Shown here: positions 33,648 through 42,339 of the stretch, in pieces
Numbering within the stretch: the first letter of the stretch is position 1
Layout of the letters: each line of letters begins with the position of its first letter
NCBI RefSeq assembly: GCF_009299795.1
Contig: NZ_VIGP01000006.1
Location: 272,188-336,187 of the forward strand
DNA: 64,000 nt
Source of the DNA: Brachybacterium subflavum
GTDB lineage: Bacteria > Actinomycetota > Actinomycetes > Actinomycetales > Dermabacteraceae
Direction of reading: 5' to 3'
Notes under the pieces: model-generated
What the model saw: the letters and a program-made list of their open reading frames with translations, nothing else
The model's database searches: none
Told to the model about the DNA's origin: nothing
Made by a program: the position numbers and the translations under genes

Positions 33648-35405
33648 ATGTCTTCACACCGCACCAGCACCTCGACCACGACCCCCGCCTCGTCCCTCAA
33701 GACGTCCCTCGGCTCGCCCACCCGGCGGGGCCTGCTCGCCGCCGGAGGGGTCGGCGGCATCGCGCTCCTGGCCGCGGGCTGCAAGGGGTCGACCTCCTCG
33801 TCGGACGCGGCGACGCTCGACGGCGAGACCGTCAGCGGCGTGGTCGACGGCGACTTCTGGGACCAGAAGAGCATCCACACCCTGTCCGTCGTCTTCGACG
33901 AGGACGACTACGACGAGATGATCGACGCCTACGTCTCCAGCCAGGACAAGAACTGGATCGAGGCCGACGTCGAGATCGACGGCAAGGTCTTCAAGAAGGC
34001 CGGCATGAAGCTCAAGGGCAACTCCAGCCTGCGCAGTCTCGCCGGCGGACAGGGCGGAGGGCCCGGCGGTGCCGCCGCATCCGACGGGGGCGGCGACGCC
34101 GCCGCATCCGACAGGGGCGGCGACGCCGCGGCGTCCGACGGCGGGGGCGACACTGCGTCGGACGGAGGCACCGCCTCGGACGGCGGCGGGGACGCTGCCG
34201 CCTCCGGCACCTCCGCTGCTGCCTCGGACGGCGGCGGGGCATCGGATGCGGGCGGTGCCTCGGATGCGGGCGGCGGCGCGGGCGGAGGGTTCCCCGGCGG
34301 CGTGAATGACGAGGGCGACGGCGCCGTCTCCGAGGACGACCCCACGGGCCTGCCCTGGATGATCCGCCTGGACAAGTACACCGACGATCAGAGCTTCAGC
34401 GGCCGCAGCCGCTTCGTGGTGCGCGGGAACAACACGGAGACCTCGATGAACGAGGCGGTCGCGCTCGACGTGCTCGCGCTCGCCGAGGTCCCCGCCGAGC
34501 AGTACGCCTATACCCGGTTCAGCGTGAACGGGGCCGACGCGCAGCTGCGCCTCGTGCTCGACGTCCCGGACGACGACCAGTGGAACGACGACGCCTTCGA
34601 CGGCACCGGCGCGACCCTCAAGGCCGACTCCGAGGGCGACTACTCCTACCGCGGGGACACGGCCGACGACTACGCGGACGCCTTCGACGCGAAGTTCGTG
34701 GCCGACGGCCTCGAGGAGGACGACGTCTTCGCGGCTCTCGGCAGCTTCCTGAAGTTCGTCAACGACTCCGAGGACGATGACTTCGCCTCCGGCCTGGACG
34801 ACAGGTTCGACGTGGATGGCTTCGCGACCTACCTCGCCGTGCAGGAGCTCGTCCAGAACACCGACGACATCGCCGGCCCGGGCAACAATTCCTACCTCCA
34901 CTACGACCCCTCGGCGAAGAAGTGGTCCGTGGTCGCCTGGGACCAGAACCTCTCCTTCGGCGGCATGGGGATGGGCGGCGGAGGCGGCGCCCCCGGCGGC
35001 GGCGCGCAGGCGAGCGACGGCGGCGGGGACGACGCGGCGAGCGATAGTGCGGCGAGCGACGGCGGGGGCGACGCCCCGACCGGCGGCCAGATGCCCGGCG
35101 GTGGCCAGATGCCCGACGGGGGCGAGATGCCCGACGGAGGCGGCCAGGGTGGCGGCGACGGCGGCGCAGGCGGCGGAGGCATGGGCGGGAACATCCTCGC
35201 CGAGCGCTTCATGGACGACGACACGCTCTCGGCCCTCTACGACTCGGCGCTCGCCTCGGTGCGCAAGGCGGTCTTTACCTCCGGGAAGGCGACCGAGCGG
35301 GTGAAGACGCTGTCGGCCCTGCTGAAGAGCGACGCGAGCGACCTGGTCAGCAGCGACGACATCACGTCGGACGCGAAGACGATCACCGACGTGATCGACG
35401 GCTGA
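33648..35405 (+). CDS. CotH-kinase-like lipoprotein with two Asp/Gly/Ala/Ser repeat inserts
   Basis: 585 residues. Tat-type signal PTRRGLLAAGGVGGIALL with lipobox LAAGC near residue 45. The CotH domain is split: VVFDEDDYDEMIDAYVSS and DGKVFKKAGMKLKGNSSLRSL lie before a ~95-residue insert of ASDGGGD units, then LPWMIRLDKYTDDQSFSGRSRFVVRGNN, MNEAVALDVLALAEVPAEQYAYTRFSVNG and a YLHYDPSAKKWSVVAWDQNLSF segment. A second Gly/Asp/Met-rich insert follows at ~440-520. CotH proteins phosphorylate secreted proteins or anchor surface structures; catalytic residues cannot all be confirmed. Surface-exposed and anionic. Confidence 0.88.
   Translation: MSSHRTSTSTTTPASSLKTSLGSPTRRGLLAAGGVGGIALLAAGCKGSTSSSDAATLDGETVSGVVDGDFWDQKSIHTLSVVFDEDDYDEMIDAYVSSQDKNWIEADVEIDGKVFKKAGMKLKGNSSLRSLAGGQGGGPGGAAASDGGGDAAASDRGGDAAASDGGGDTASDGGTASDGGGDAAASGTSAAASDGGGASDAGGASDAGGGAGGGFPGGVNDEGDGAVSEDDPTGLPWMIRLDKYTDDQSFSGRSRFVVRGNNTETSMNEAVALDVLALAEVPAEQYAYTRFSVNGADAQLRLVLDVPDDDQWNDDAFDGTGATLKADSEGDYSYRGDTADDYADAFDAKFVADGLEEDDVFAALGSFLKFVNDSEDDDFASGLDDRFDVDGFATYLAVQELVQNTDDIAGPGNNSYLHYDPSAKKWSVVAWDQNLSFGGMGMGGGGGAPGGGAQASDGGGDDAASDSAASDGGGDAPTGGQMPGGGQMPDGGEMPDGGGQGGGDGGAGGGGMGGNILAERFMDDDTLSALYDSALASVRKAVFTSGKATERVKTLSALLKSDASDLVSSDDITSDAKTITDVIDG
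34068..34287 (+). repeat. Imperfect tandem repeats encoding Ala-Ser-Asp-Gly-Gly
   Basis: Repeated 24-33-bp units with core GCATCCGACGGGGGCGGCGAC (and close variants) inside the CotH-like gene. They keep the frame and encode ASDGGGDAA-type peptides. A shorter second block of related units lies near 35000-35160. Length polymorphism between strains would be expected. Confidence 0.8.
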
Positions 35406-35448
35406 GAGGTCGCTACGCTCGAGGCTCCACCCACGGAAGGACGCGACG

Positions 35449-35883
35449 ATGCTCACCGGAATCGACCCCCTGCTCAGCGGCGACCTGCTGCGCCTGCTCG
35501 ACCACATGGGACATGACGACACCCTGCTGGTCGCCGACGCGCACTACCCCCCGTACCGCTCGGGCGCCCCGGTGATCGACCTGCCCGTGACCTCGCCCGA
35601 GGCCGTGCGTGCGATCCGCACCGTGCTGCCGCTGGACCTGTACGCGGGACCGTCGGCCACGCTGATGAACCCCGAGCCCGGCACCGGCGAGGAGGTCCAG
35701 CAGCAGCTCAAGGAGGCGATCGCCGCCCCCGGCGAGGACCGCTTCGAGTGGATCGACCGCTTCGCGTTCTACGAGCGCGCGGCCTCGATGTTCGCCGTGA
35801 TCCGCACCGCCGAGGTCCGCAAGTACGGCTGCATCATGATCCGCAAGGGCGTGGTCGGCGACGAGGAGTCGCGCGGGGTGTGA
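35449..35883 (+). CDS. RbsD/FucU-family sugar mutarotase
   Basis: 144 residues. MLTGIDPLLSGDLLRLLDHMGHDDTLLVADAHYP carries the catalytic His of the family and the conserved Asp-Ala-His, and FERK-like residues appear in IRTAEVRKYGCIMIRKGVV at the C-terminus. FucU/RbsD enzymes speed anomer interconversion of fucose or ribose. No fucose operon is adjacent, but a nucleoside hydrolase and a PfkB-type kinase nearby are consistent with ribose handling. Confidence 0.9.
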   Translation: MLTGIDPLLSGDLLRLLDHMGHDDTLLVADAHYPPYRSGAPVIDLPVTSPEAVRAIRTVLPLDLYAGPSATLMNPEPGTGEEVQQQLKEAIAAPGEDRFEWIDRFAFYERAASMFAVIRTAEVRKYGCIMIRKGVVGDEESRGV

Positions 35884-35939
35884 GGCGACCGGCGGCGGTC
35901 GCGCCGCGGCCGTGTCCGTCGCGGAGCCCGGGCTTCGAC

Positions 35940-35992
35940 GTCGCTGGGTGAGGTCTCAACGCGTATAGGGGCGTGAGACCTCACCCAGCGAC
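35940..35992. terminator. Perfect 19-bp inverted repeat between convergent genes
   Basis: Left arm GTCGCTGGGTGAGGTCTCA (35940-35958), 15-base loop, right arm TGAGACCTCACCCAGCGAC (35974-35992), no mismatch. It lies between the mutarotase stop and the PfkB kinase stop, so it could terminate both transcripts. The arm is unusually long and perfect for a terminator and lacks a U-tract, so a mobile palindromic repeat is an alternative. Confidence 0.6.
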
Positions 35993-36102
35993 ATCGGCCC
36001 GGATCATCATGTCGGAGACATCGATAGATGTCCTGGCGACGATTCGTCGCATTCGCATCCGGGCCAGACAGACGTCCGCAGCCCTGCCGTGCTCACCGCT
36101 GA

Positions 36103-37122
36103 TCAGACAGGCAGCGCGTCCTCGGGCCAGGGATAGGAAGGCTGCGCCCCGGCCGAGGTGACGGCGAAGGCACCCACCCTCACGGCGAACCCGCTCGCCG
36201 TGACAAGGTCCTCGCCGCGCGCGATGCCGACGCCGAGTGCCCCAACGAACGCATCCCCCGCACCGGTCGTGTCCACGGCTGGAACAAACGGCGATCCGAC
36301 CTCGCGCAGTGGGACCTCCTCATTCGGTGCGACGTCGGGAGGCGTGGCTTGCCCGGCGTCGAGAGCCGTTCTCTCGACGCTCACGATCGCGCCCTTAGGT
36401 CCTCGCGTCATGATCACCGAGCGAACGCCTGCGCGCCGCAGCTCCGTCACGGCGAGCGCATCGTCCGACGGCACAGGAGCACCAGTCATTGCCTCGAGCG
36501 CCAGCCGGCCCTCGTGCTCATTTACGACCAGGGGGTCGGCCGCGCGCAGGGTCTCAGGGGCGACGTCGATGACCGGCGCGAGGTTCAGCAGGAACCGGGT
36601 GCCGGTCTGGACGCAGAGCCGCGCGAGCTCGTCGACCGCGACGGCAGGTGTCTCGCCCTGGGCGATGACGAGGTCGCTCGAGGCGATGTCGTCGGCCAGG
36701 AGTGCGGCGCCTTCGGCATCCCAGCTGCCGTTGGCACCCGGGGCGAGCACGATGCTGTTCTCGCCGGCGCTGTCGAGCGTCACCACGGCGAGCCCGGTCT
36801 CGACATCGTCCACCGCGGCGACTCCGGTGAGATCGGCACCGGCCTCGCGCAGCAGCAGGAGGGCCTGCGCGGCGTCGGCCCCGGTCCCGGTGCGGCCGAC
36901 GAAGCGGACGTCTCCGCCCAGGCGCGCCGCGGCGCATGCCTGGTTGGCACCCTTTCCGCCGGGTGACCGGCGCGACCGTGTGCTCGTCAGGGTCTCGCCC
37001 GGTGCCGGATGTCGTGCGACCTCGAGGACGAGGTCCACGTTCACCGATCCGACCACGAGGATTCGCCCTTGGACTGGGCTGCTGAGCGAGTCAGGCGCCG
37101 TCGGTGCGGACTCCGCGCTCAC
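36103..37122 (-). CDS. rbsK: PfkB-family carbohydrate kinase, ribokinase-like
   Basis: 339 residues. Ribokinase signatures: VVGSVNVDLVLEVARHPAPGET at the N-terminus, SPGGKGANQACAAARLGGDV, and the C-terminal VDTTGAGDAFVGALGV with catalytic Asp. GTG at 37122 follows GGAGGGAGGGC and overlaps the stop of the phosphotriesterase-family gene (GTGA), so it is translationally coupled. Last gene of a four-gene operon. Ribose is the best guess; deoxyribose or another pentose is possible. Confidence 0.9.
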   Translation of the reverse strand: MSAESAPTAPDSLSSPVQGRILVVGSVNVDLVLEVARHPAPGETLTSTRSRRSPGGKGANQACAAARLGGDVRFVGRTGTGADAAQALLLLREAGADLTGVAAVDDVETGLAVVTLDSAGENSIVLAPGANGSWDAEGAALLADDIASSDLVIAQGETPAVAVDELARLCVQTGTRFLLNLAPVIDVAPETLRAADPLVVNEHEGRLALEAMTGAPVPSDDALAVTELRRAGVRSVIMTRGPKGAIVSVERTALDAGQATPPDVAPNEEVPLREVGSPFVPAVDTTGAGDAFVGALGVGIARGEDLVTASGFAVRVGAFAVTSAGAQPSYPWPEDALPV

Positions 37123-38180
37123 GCCCTCCCTCCTGCCAGGTACCGCTGCGGATTGTCCGTGATCAGGCGACGAGCCGTCGATCGCTCGACGCCCCGGTCC
37201 ACCAGCAGATCCAGGAATACCGTGGGCACGAGGACGAATCCGTTGCCGCCCAGGCTGCTCCACATCTGCTTGAGGAACAGGTCGTGGCTGAGCAGGACCC
37301 GGTTCGCGTAGCCGAGGTCGATCAGCCGAGCCACTGCGTCGGCGGTCTCGGAGATCGAAGGAGAGGCTCCCTCGCCGGGGAAGGTGATGTCCAACCCGAT
37401 CATGTCGAACTCGAGCCACACGCCGCGATCGAGGAGGCGTCGCTGGTAGTCCAGGTCCTCCCCGGAGGGATCGGTGTGGGCGAGGGAGATGCGCGCGGGA
37501 TCCGCGCCCATCTCCCCGACGGCGATGTCCAGCACCTCATCGCCGCGATGCTGCCAGCCGGGCATGTGGATGTTCATCGCCGTGGCCGGGCTCTCCTGCT
37601 GGGCGAGCGATGCGGCGCGGAGGCTCGCGCGCTCGCCCGAGGTGAAGTCCGGCGAGACGCCGACCTCTCCGATCATCCCGGCGCGGATTCGCTGTTCGCC
37701 GACGAGGACGCCGGTGCGCAGCTCGTCGAGAATCTCCCCCGCGAGTACGTCGACGTCTCGCTCGGTGATCCGGGTGCCCTCGAACTTCTCGAGGTAGGGC
37801 CCGGTCGACATGACGACGTGCAATCCGGTGTCCTGGGACAGATGGACCAGGTCGCGGGGGCTGCGGCCGATCGCGGCAGAGCCGGTGGCGTCCACGATAG
37901 TGCCGCCCCCGGAAGCTTGGAAGGAGGAGACCTCGGCGCGCACACCGGTGGGATCCTTCGACGCGACGTTGTCGCGACTGCAGTAGGGATCCTGCCGCAG
38001 CGCCCACTGCAGCCCGGGCTCCACCGCACGTTCTGGGAGGATCCCGCTGAACTCGTAGGTGGGCGCGACCAGGCACTGGCTGAGGTCGTTGAAGAGGTGC
38101 TCGTGGGGGAGCGTCACACCCAGATCGCGGGCGGGAACCGGGCCCGCCACCGTCTGCACGAGCGCATCCGTCTCCGTCAC
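37119..38180 (-). CDS. Phosphotriesterase-family (PHP-type) hydrolase
   Basis: 353 residues from GTG, TIM-barrel amidohydrolase. His26-Glu-His28 (TLPHEHLF) is the first metal motif. The bridging carboxylated Lys of true phosphotriesterases is replaced by Glu in AGMIGEVGVSP, as in E. coli phosphotriesterase homology protein. Other ligands are in MNIHMPG, SLAHTDPS and LLSHDLF. So it is likely a lactonase, esterase or sugar-phosphate-type hydrolase rather than an organophosphate hydrolase. GTGA overlaps link it to genes on both sides. Confidence 0.88.
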   Translation of the reverse strand: MTETDALVQTVAGPVPARDLGVTLPHEHLFNDLSQCLVAPTYEFSGILPERAVEPGLQWALRQDPYCSRDNVASKDPTGVRAEVSSFQASGGGTIVDATGSAAIGRSPRDLVHLSQDTGLHVVMSTGPYLEKFEGTRITERDVDVLAGEILDELRTGVLVGEQRIRAGMIGEVGVSPDFTSGERASLRAASLAQQESPATAMNIHMPGWQHRGDEVLDIAVGEMGADPARISLAHTDPSGEDLDYQRRLLDRGVWLEFDMIGLDITFPGEGASPSISETADAVARLIDLGYANRVLLSHDLFLKQMWSSLGGNGFVLVPTVFLDLLVDRGVERSTARRLITDNPQRYLAGGRA

Positions 38181-39229
38181 GATCGCACCTCCTCAGCCTC
38201 GGGATCCGGGTCGATGCCGTCGTGCTGGCCGATCTGGCGCGGTGTCGTCTGGCCACGGACTTGTCGGGAAGGGATCATCGCGACTCCGGAGGCGCACAGG
38301 GCCACCAGGGCGCCGAGCACGGTCACGACGTGCACCACGCCCATGCCGGGGATGAGCGAGTCGATGAGTATCGAGCCCACCAGCTGCCCTGCGGTCGACG
38401 CGAGGGCTAGCAGCAGCAGTCCGAGCCGACGCACCAGCAGGGCCATCAGGGCGATCGAGGCGAGGCCCAGCGGGCCGCCCAGGTACATCCACCAGGTGTC
38501 GGGGAGGGAGAACGTGGCATGGCCGGCTGTGGCACGACCCACGAAGGCCAGACCGAGGATCACGAAGCCGACCAGGAAGTTCCAGGTGATCGAGACCAGC
38601 ATCGATCCAGCGAGCTTCCCGATGTTCGAGTTGCCGGCCGGCTGCCATCCCGCGAGCAGGCCGCCGACGAACGGCAGGATGACGAGTGCGAGCGCATGCG
38701 GGGTCTCGAAGTTCGGGGAGACCACGAGCACCGTGGCGACCACGGCGAGCGCCGCACCGATGATGCGGAAGACGCTGAGCGCCTGCTTGAAGGGGACCCC
38801 GATGCCGAGGCGGTCGCAGACCACGCCGGAGATGACCATGCCGGAGATCAGGGCGGTCTGGAAGGTGGCGACGCCGAGCGCGCCCACGGAGATCCCTTCC
38901 GACAGCACGATCATCGCGCCGCACAGGCCGGCGAAGAAGTTCGGCCACGGAATCGTGCCGCGGCGCAGTTGCCTCGGCAGCGACAGGAACGCGCGGCGGG
39001 TCGAGGGCCGCGGCAGGATGATCAGGAGCATCAGCACCAGGCCTGCTCCGAAGCTGACGATCGAGGCGAGGTGCCCGTCGCCGAGATCCGCCCCCAGCCT
39101 GCCGTTGACTGCGGACTGCATGGGGCTGAGCATTCCGGCGAGCACGGTGAAGAGGGCGAAGATCCCGACCGAGGCCGTCCTGGCGACGGGCGGGCGGTCA
39201 TGGACGACGCTGTCCGTGGTGTTGGCCAT
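38177..39229 (-). CDS. DMT-superfamily transporter with two YdcZ (DUF606) repeats
   Basis: 350 residues, about ten hydrophobic helices in two homologous halves. The halves begin with related segments (FALFTVLAGMLSPMQSAVNGRLGADLG and LPFVGGLLAGWQPAGNSNIGKLAG) in which a 'Q-x-N/A-G-N-x-x-L' pattern recurs, typical of YdcZ-type drug/metabolite transporters; most YdcZ proteins have one repeat. It probably moves the substrate or product of the neighbouring hydrolase and kinase. Two bases separate it from the amidotransferase-like gene. Confidence 0.85.
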   Translation of the reverse strand: MANTTDSVVHDRPPVARTASVGIFALFTVLAGMLSPMQSAVNGRLGADLGDGHLASIVSFGAGLVLMLLIILPRPSTRRAFLSLPRQLRRGTIPWPNFFAGLCGAMIVLSEGISVGALGVATFQTALISGMVISGVVCDRLGIGVPFKQALSVFRIIGAALAVVATVLVVSPNFETPHALALVILPFVGGLLAGWQPAGNSNIGKLAGSMLVSITWNFLVGFVILGLAFVGRATAGHATFSLPDTWWMYLGGPLGLASIALMALLVRRLGLLLLALASTAGQLVGSILIDSLIPGMGVVHVVTVLGALVALCASGVAMIPSRQVRGQTTPRQIGQHDGIDPDPEAEEVRS

Positions 39230-39231
39230 GG

Positions 39232-39993
39232 TCAGTCCTCCGATCCCTTCTCGCCTGCCAGCCAGGTCATGGCCTGCGAGAACAGCTTCCCGTAGCCGTC
39301 CCAGTCCATGAACTCGGTGGGCGCCCAGTGCGGGGAGACGTCCGATGCGAAGGCGAGGGTGCGACCCTCGCCCACGGTGCGCACCGCCAGCAGCGGCTCG
39401 CCCTCGACCTTCGCGAGGACGGCGGCGTCGTCCTTCGCGACCAGCTGCTGGTAGCCCAGCAGGATCGGCCAGGTCTGGTCGAGGCCTGCGACGACGGGAT
39501 GCTCGATGTCGGTCAGAGCGCCCTCGACGCCCTGCGGCGACTCCACGCGGTCGTCCCAGCGGTGGATGTCGACGGGGAGGATCTCCTCGATAGCCGTGCC
39601 CGCGTAATTGGCCATGCCCTGGAATCCCTGGAAGGAGAGGTAGCCCCCGGCCATCATCAGGCCACCGCCGTCGCGGACCCAGTCGCGCAGCAGGTGCAGA
39701 CGGTTGGGGGCGGGGCGGCCCTGCTCGAACACCTTCGGGGGCAGCAGCAGCGTGTTGGCGCCGACGTCCGAGAGCAGGACCACGTCGTAGGGGTCGAGCT
39801 CCTCTCGGGTGAGGGGGAACTGCTCGGCCACGTCGTGGGAGCGCAGATGGGTGACCTCGTGCCCGCTCTCACGCAGCACGTCGAGCAGGTGCGCGCAGCC
39901 GATGTGCACCTGTGTGTGGGGGAAGGCGTCATACCCCTTGTGGTCGATCGTGGCGCTGACCCACGACTCGCCTGCCAGCAGGACCTTGGCCAT
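39232..39993 (-). CDS. Class I glutamine-amidotransferase-like protein (DUF1355 type)
   Basis: 253 residues. MAKVLLAGESWVSATIDHKGYDAFPHTQVH is typical of the cytoplasmic amidotransferase-like family found in sugar-catabolism operons. The flavodoxin-like fold shows DVVLLSDVGANTLLL and GGGLMMAGGYLSFQG, but the position of the nucleophilic Cys is occupied by Gly/Gly-Tyr, so amidotransferase activity is unlikely. First gene of the operon and directly downstream of the LacI-type operators. Function unknown; similar proteins are linked to catabolic loci. Confidence 0.82.
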   Translation of the reverse strand: MAKVLLAGESWVSATIDHKGYDAFPHTQVHIGCAHLLDVLRESGHEVTHLRSHDVAEQFPLTREELDPYDVVLLSDVGANTLLLPPKVFEQGRPAPNRLHLLRDWVRDGGGLMMAGGYLSFQGFQGMANYAGTAIEEILPVDIHRWDDRVESPQGVEGALTDIEHPVVAGLDQTWPILLGYQQLVAKDDAAVLAKVEGEPLLAVRTVGEGRTLAFASDVSPHWAPTEFMDWDGYGKLFSQAMTWLAGEKGSED

Positions 39994-40020
39994 CCGTGCT
40001 CCTCCTCGAACTCGCGAAAG

Positions 40021-40041
40021 CGTTGCGCAACGATTGCGCAA
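40021..40041. promoter_or_regulatory. Tandem LacI-type operators (TTGCGCAA)
   Basis: CGTTGCGCAACG (40021-40032) is a perfect 12-bp palindrome; a second TTGCGCAA follows at 40034-40041. Centres are 11 bp apart. The pair lies between the operon starting at 39993 (minus) and the LacI gene starting at 40129 (plus). A central CG step is typical of LacI-family sites. A TAGGCT at 40059-40064 may be the -10 of the LacI gene, which would place the second site at its -35. Confidence 0.75.
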
Positions 40042-40128
40042 CGTTGTGTTGACGACTGTAGGCTCTCGGTGCGCGAAGAGCAAGAGGCGGCCGCGCGGAC
40101 CGGCGGCTGCACCGGCGGAAGGGGAACC

Positions 40129-41145
40129 ATGTCGATCTCAGGTGTCGCCCGGGAAGCGGGCGTCTCGCCGTCGACGGTCTCGCGCTTTCTGCGCGGCCAG
40201 CTGCGACTGAGCGGGGCGACCGAGGATCGGATACGCGCTGCCATGCAGGCCACGGGGTACTCGGCGCCGCGTCGAGAGATCCTCCACCTGGGCCTCGTGA
40301 TCCCGGAGCTGTCCAACCCGTACTTCGCGCAGCTGACGCAGGCGCTCACCGACGCCGCCCATCATCGCGACCTCGAGGTCTCGGTCTTCGTCTCGGACGG
40401 GCGCGAGGATCGCGAACGCAGGATCGTCGCGCATTGCGCACAGGATGGCGACGCAGGACTCGACGCGCTGGTGTTGGTGTCCATGACCGGCAGCAGTGCC
40501 GTGCTCGAGGAGGTGCCGCGCTCGCTTCCGTTCGTGGTGCTCGACGAGAGGCTCGACGGGGAGGTCGCGCGCGGGATGTCGTTCGTGGGTGCGGAGAGCT
40601 TCGAGGGCGGCTATCAGGCGACGACCTTCCTGCTCAGTCGCGGTCACCGGCGGATCGTGCACGTGGCCGGGCCCGGCAGGCTGGGGTCTGCACGCGAGCG
40701 CCTGCGCGGGTACCTGCGCGCGCTGCGGGATGCCGGGGTCGAGCCGGACCCGCGCCTGGTGCTCGAAGGGCCCTACTCCGAGTCGTTCGGCGCGAGCGCG
40801 CTCTCCCAGATCCTCCGTCTCGAGGACTCGCCGACCGCGGTGTTCGCCGCCAGCGACGTCGTCGCCGTGGGGATGGCCGCGGCCGCACCGATGCACGGGG
40901 TGCGCATCCCCGACGATCTCTCGGTGATCGGTTTCGACGGCATTGAGCAGGCGTCCTGGGTGACTCCGCGCCTGAGCACTGTCGTCCAGCCCTTCGGGGA
41001 GCTCGCGCGGTCCGCGTTGGACGAGATCGAGGCGCTCAGCGGGGGCGCAGAGCCGAGGGCGCGCGTGCTGCCGATGGAGCTTCGGATCGCGGAGTCCGTC
41101 GCTGGGCCGAGAGCCGCAGAATCGGACGAGGCGCGGCACCGCTGA
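40129..41145 (+). CDS. LacI-family transcriptional regulator
   Basis: 338 residues. Helix-turn-helix at residues 3-24 (ISGVAREAGVSPSTVSRFL), hinge helix region around 45-55, then periplasmic-binding-protein fold: LGLVIPELSNPYFAQLTQAL, TTFLLSRGHRRIVHVAGP, AVFAASDVVAVGMA and IPDDLSVIGFDGIEQASW. ATG at 40129 follows GGAAGGGGAACC. Predicted to bind the TTGCGCAA sites just upstream, controlling itself and the divergent kinase/hydrolase operon, and possibly the ABC operon at 48.8 kb, which has the same motif. Confidence 0.93.
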   Translation: MSISGVAREAGVSPSTVSRFLRGQLRLSGATEDRIRAAMQATGYSAPRREILHLGLVIPELSNPYFAQLTQALTDAAHHRDLEVSVFVSDGREDRERRIVAHCAQDGDAGLDALVLVSMTGSSAVLEEVPRSLPFVVLDERLDGEVARGMSFVGAESFEGGYQATTFLLSRGHRRIVHVAGPGRLGSARERLRGYLRALRDAGVEPDPRLVLEGPYSESFGASALSQILRLEDSPTAVFAASDVVAVGMAAAAPMHGVRIPDDLSVIGFDGIEQASWVTPRLSTVVQPFGELARSALDEIEALSGGAEPRARVLPMELRIAESVAGPRAAESDEARHR

Positions 41146-41193
41146 CGGGCGGACCTCAAGACGGCGGTGCTGAGCCCGCACCCCACGGCCGGC

Positions 41194-42303
41194 TCACTCC
41201 GCGTCGGGGACCAGCGCCTGCTCGAACGCGCGGGTCGCGTCGTGGAGCTGCGCGATCTCCAGGTGCTCATCGGCCGAGTGCATTTGCGTGGGATCGCCGG
41301 GCCCCCAGACGACGACCGGGACGCCTGGCGCGAGTGCCTGCAGAACGGAGCCGTCGGTGAAATACGAGACTGGGGCGGGGTCCAGGTCGGCGGGCAGTTC
41401 TCGAACGAACGTCGCGTCCGGGTCTGTGCGCAGGGCGGAGAGGTCCAGGATCGTCCGGACCTCGTCGATCCCCTCGACGCCCTGCCAGTGCCGGCGCAGG
41501 GCGGCGGAGTCCCCGATGGTCCGCTGGTCCAGCGTCGCGACCGCCTGTGCGGGCACGATGTTCGTGGCCTCGCCGCCGTGGAAAGTGCCCACGGATGCCG
41601 TCTCCGCTCCGAGCAGCTGGTCGTTGCGCAGTGGGGCCGTCTCGAGCGCCGGGCCGATCGCGGCGGCGAGTCGCGTCACGGCGTTCACTCCACGCTCGGG
41701 AGCCGAACCGTGTGCGGAGGTTCCGTGGGAGATCAGGCGCAACCAGCATGCGCCGCGGTGGCTGCAGCGGACGCTGAGCGAGGTCGCCTCGGGGATGATG
41801 ATTCCGCTGAGGTCGAGATCGGAGATCGCATCATCGGCGCGCTGGGCCCCGAGCGAACCGATCTCCTCGTCGGCGGTGAGCAGGAGATGACCACCAGCTC
41901 CCCGGCGAGCTGCTGCGACGAGTGCACAGGCGGCCGCGGCGAGGCCGCCCTTCATGTCCACGGATCCGCGACCGTGAAGGGCGTTGCCGTCGGAAGCGCC
42001 GCTCAGCGGGTCATGGGTCCACCGGTCAGGGTCCCCGACGGGCACGGTGTCGGTGTGACAGGCGATCAGGGGCACGGGGGTGCCCGTCGGTCCGAGGGAG
42101 ATCAGTGTCCAGGGTTGTTCCTCGCCGCCGGCGGAGACGCGCGCGTCGGGCGCTCCGGACCGGATCGCATCCACCACGTGCTGCTGGACTGCGCGCATGC
42201 CATCTGCATCGCCCGAGGGGCTCGAGATGCGGATCAGGTCGCGGGCGAGGGAAAGGGAGTCGGCCAATGGGGGTCCTTTCGGGCGTCGGTCGATGTCGGC
42301 CAT
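41194..42303 (-). CDS. M20-family metallopeptidase (ArgE/DapE type)
   Basis: 369 residues. Metal-site motifs: IACHTDTVPVG (His ligand), GRGSVDMKGGLAAA (bridging Asp) and LLTADEEIGSLG (catalytic Glu-Glu); the dimerisation domain contains RLISHGTSAHGSAPERGVNAV. Final His is in QMHSADEHLEI. It removes an N-acyl group or cleaves a dipeptide. The ATG at 42303 lacks a ribosome site; an in-frame TTG 12 codons later is preceded by GAAAGGACCC and may be the real start. Last gene of the six-gene operon, 36 bases after the FAD oxidoreductase. Confidence 0.88.
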   Translation of the reverse strand: MADIDRRPKGPPLADSLSLARDLIRISSPSGDADGMRAVQQHVVDAIRSGAPDARVSAGGEEQPWTLISLGPTGTPVPLIACHTDTVPVGDPDRWTHDPLSGASDGNALHGRGSVDMKGGLAAAACALVAAARRGAGGHLLLTADEEIGSLGAQRADDAISDLDLSGIIIPEATSLSVRCSHRGACWLRLISHGTSAHGSAPERGVNAVTRLAAAIGPALETAPLRNDQLLGAETASVGTFHGGEATNIVPAQAVATLDQRTIGDSAALRRHWQGVEGIDEVRTILDLSALRTDPDATFVRELPADLDPAPVSYFTDGSVLQALAPGVPVVVWGPGDPTQMHSADEHLEIAQLHDATRAFEQALVPDAE

Positions 42304-42339
42304 TGTGCCCGGTGCGATCGCCGCAGCAGGTCGAGGTCG

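Noticed and set aside
34068..34287. CRISPR-like array
   Set aside because: Regular repeats, but they are in-frame coding repeats without unique spacers.
37119..38180. Organophosphate-degrading phosphotriesterase
   Set aside because: The carboxylated bridging Lys is replaced by Glu, as in the E. coli homology protein that lacks that activity.
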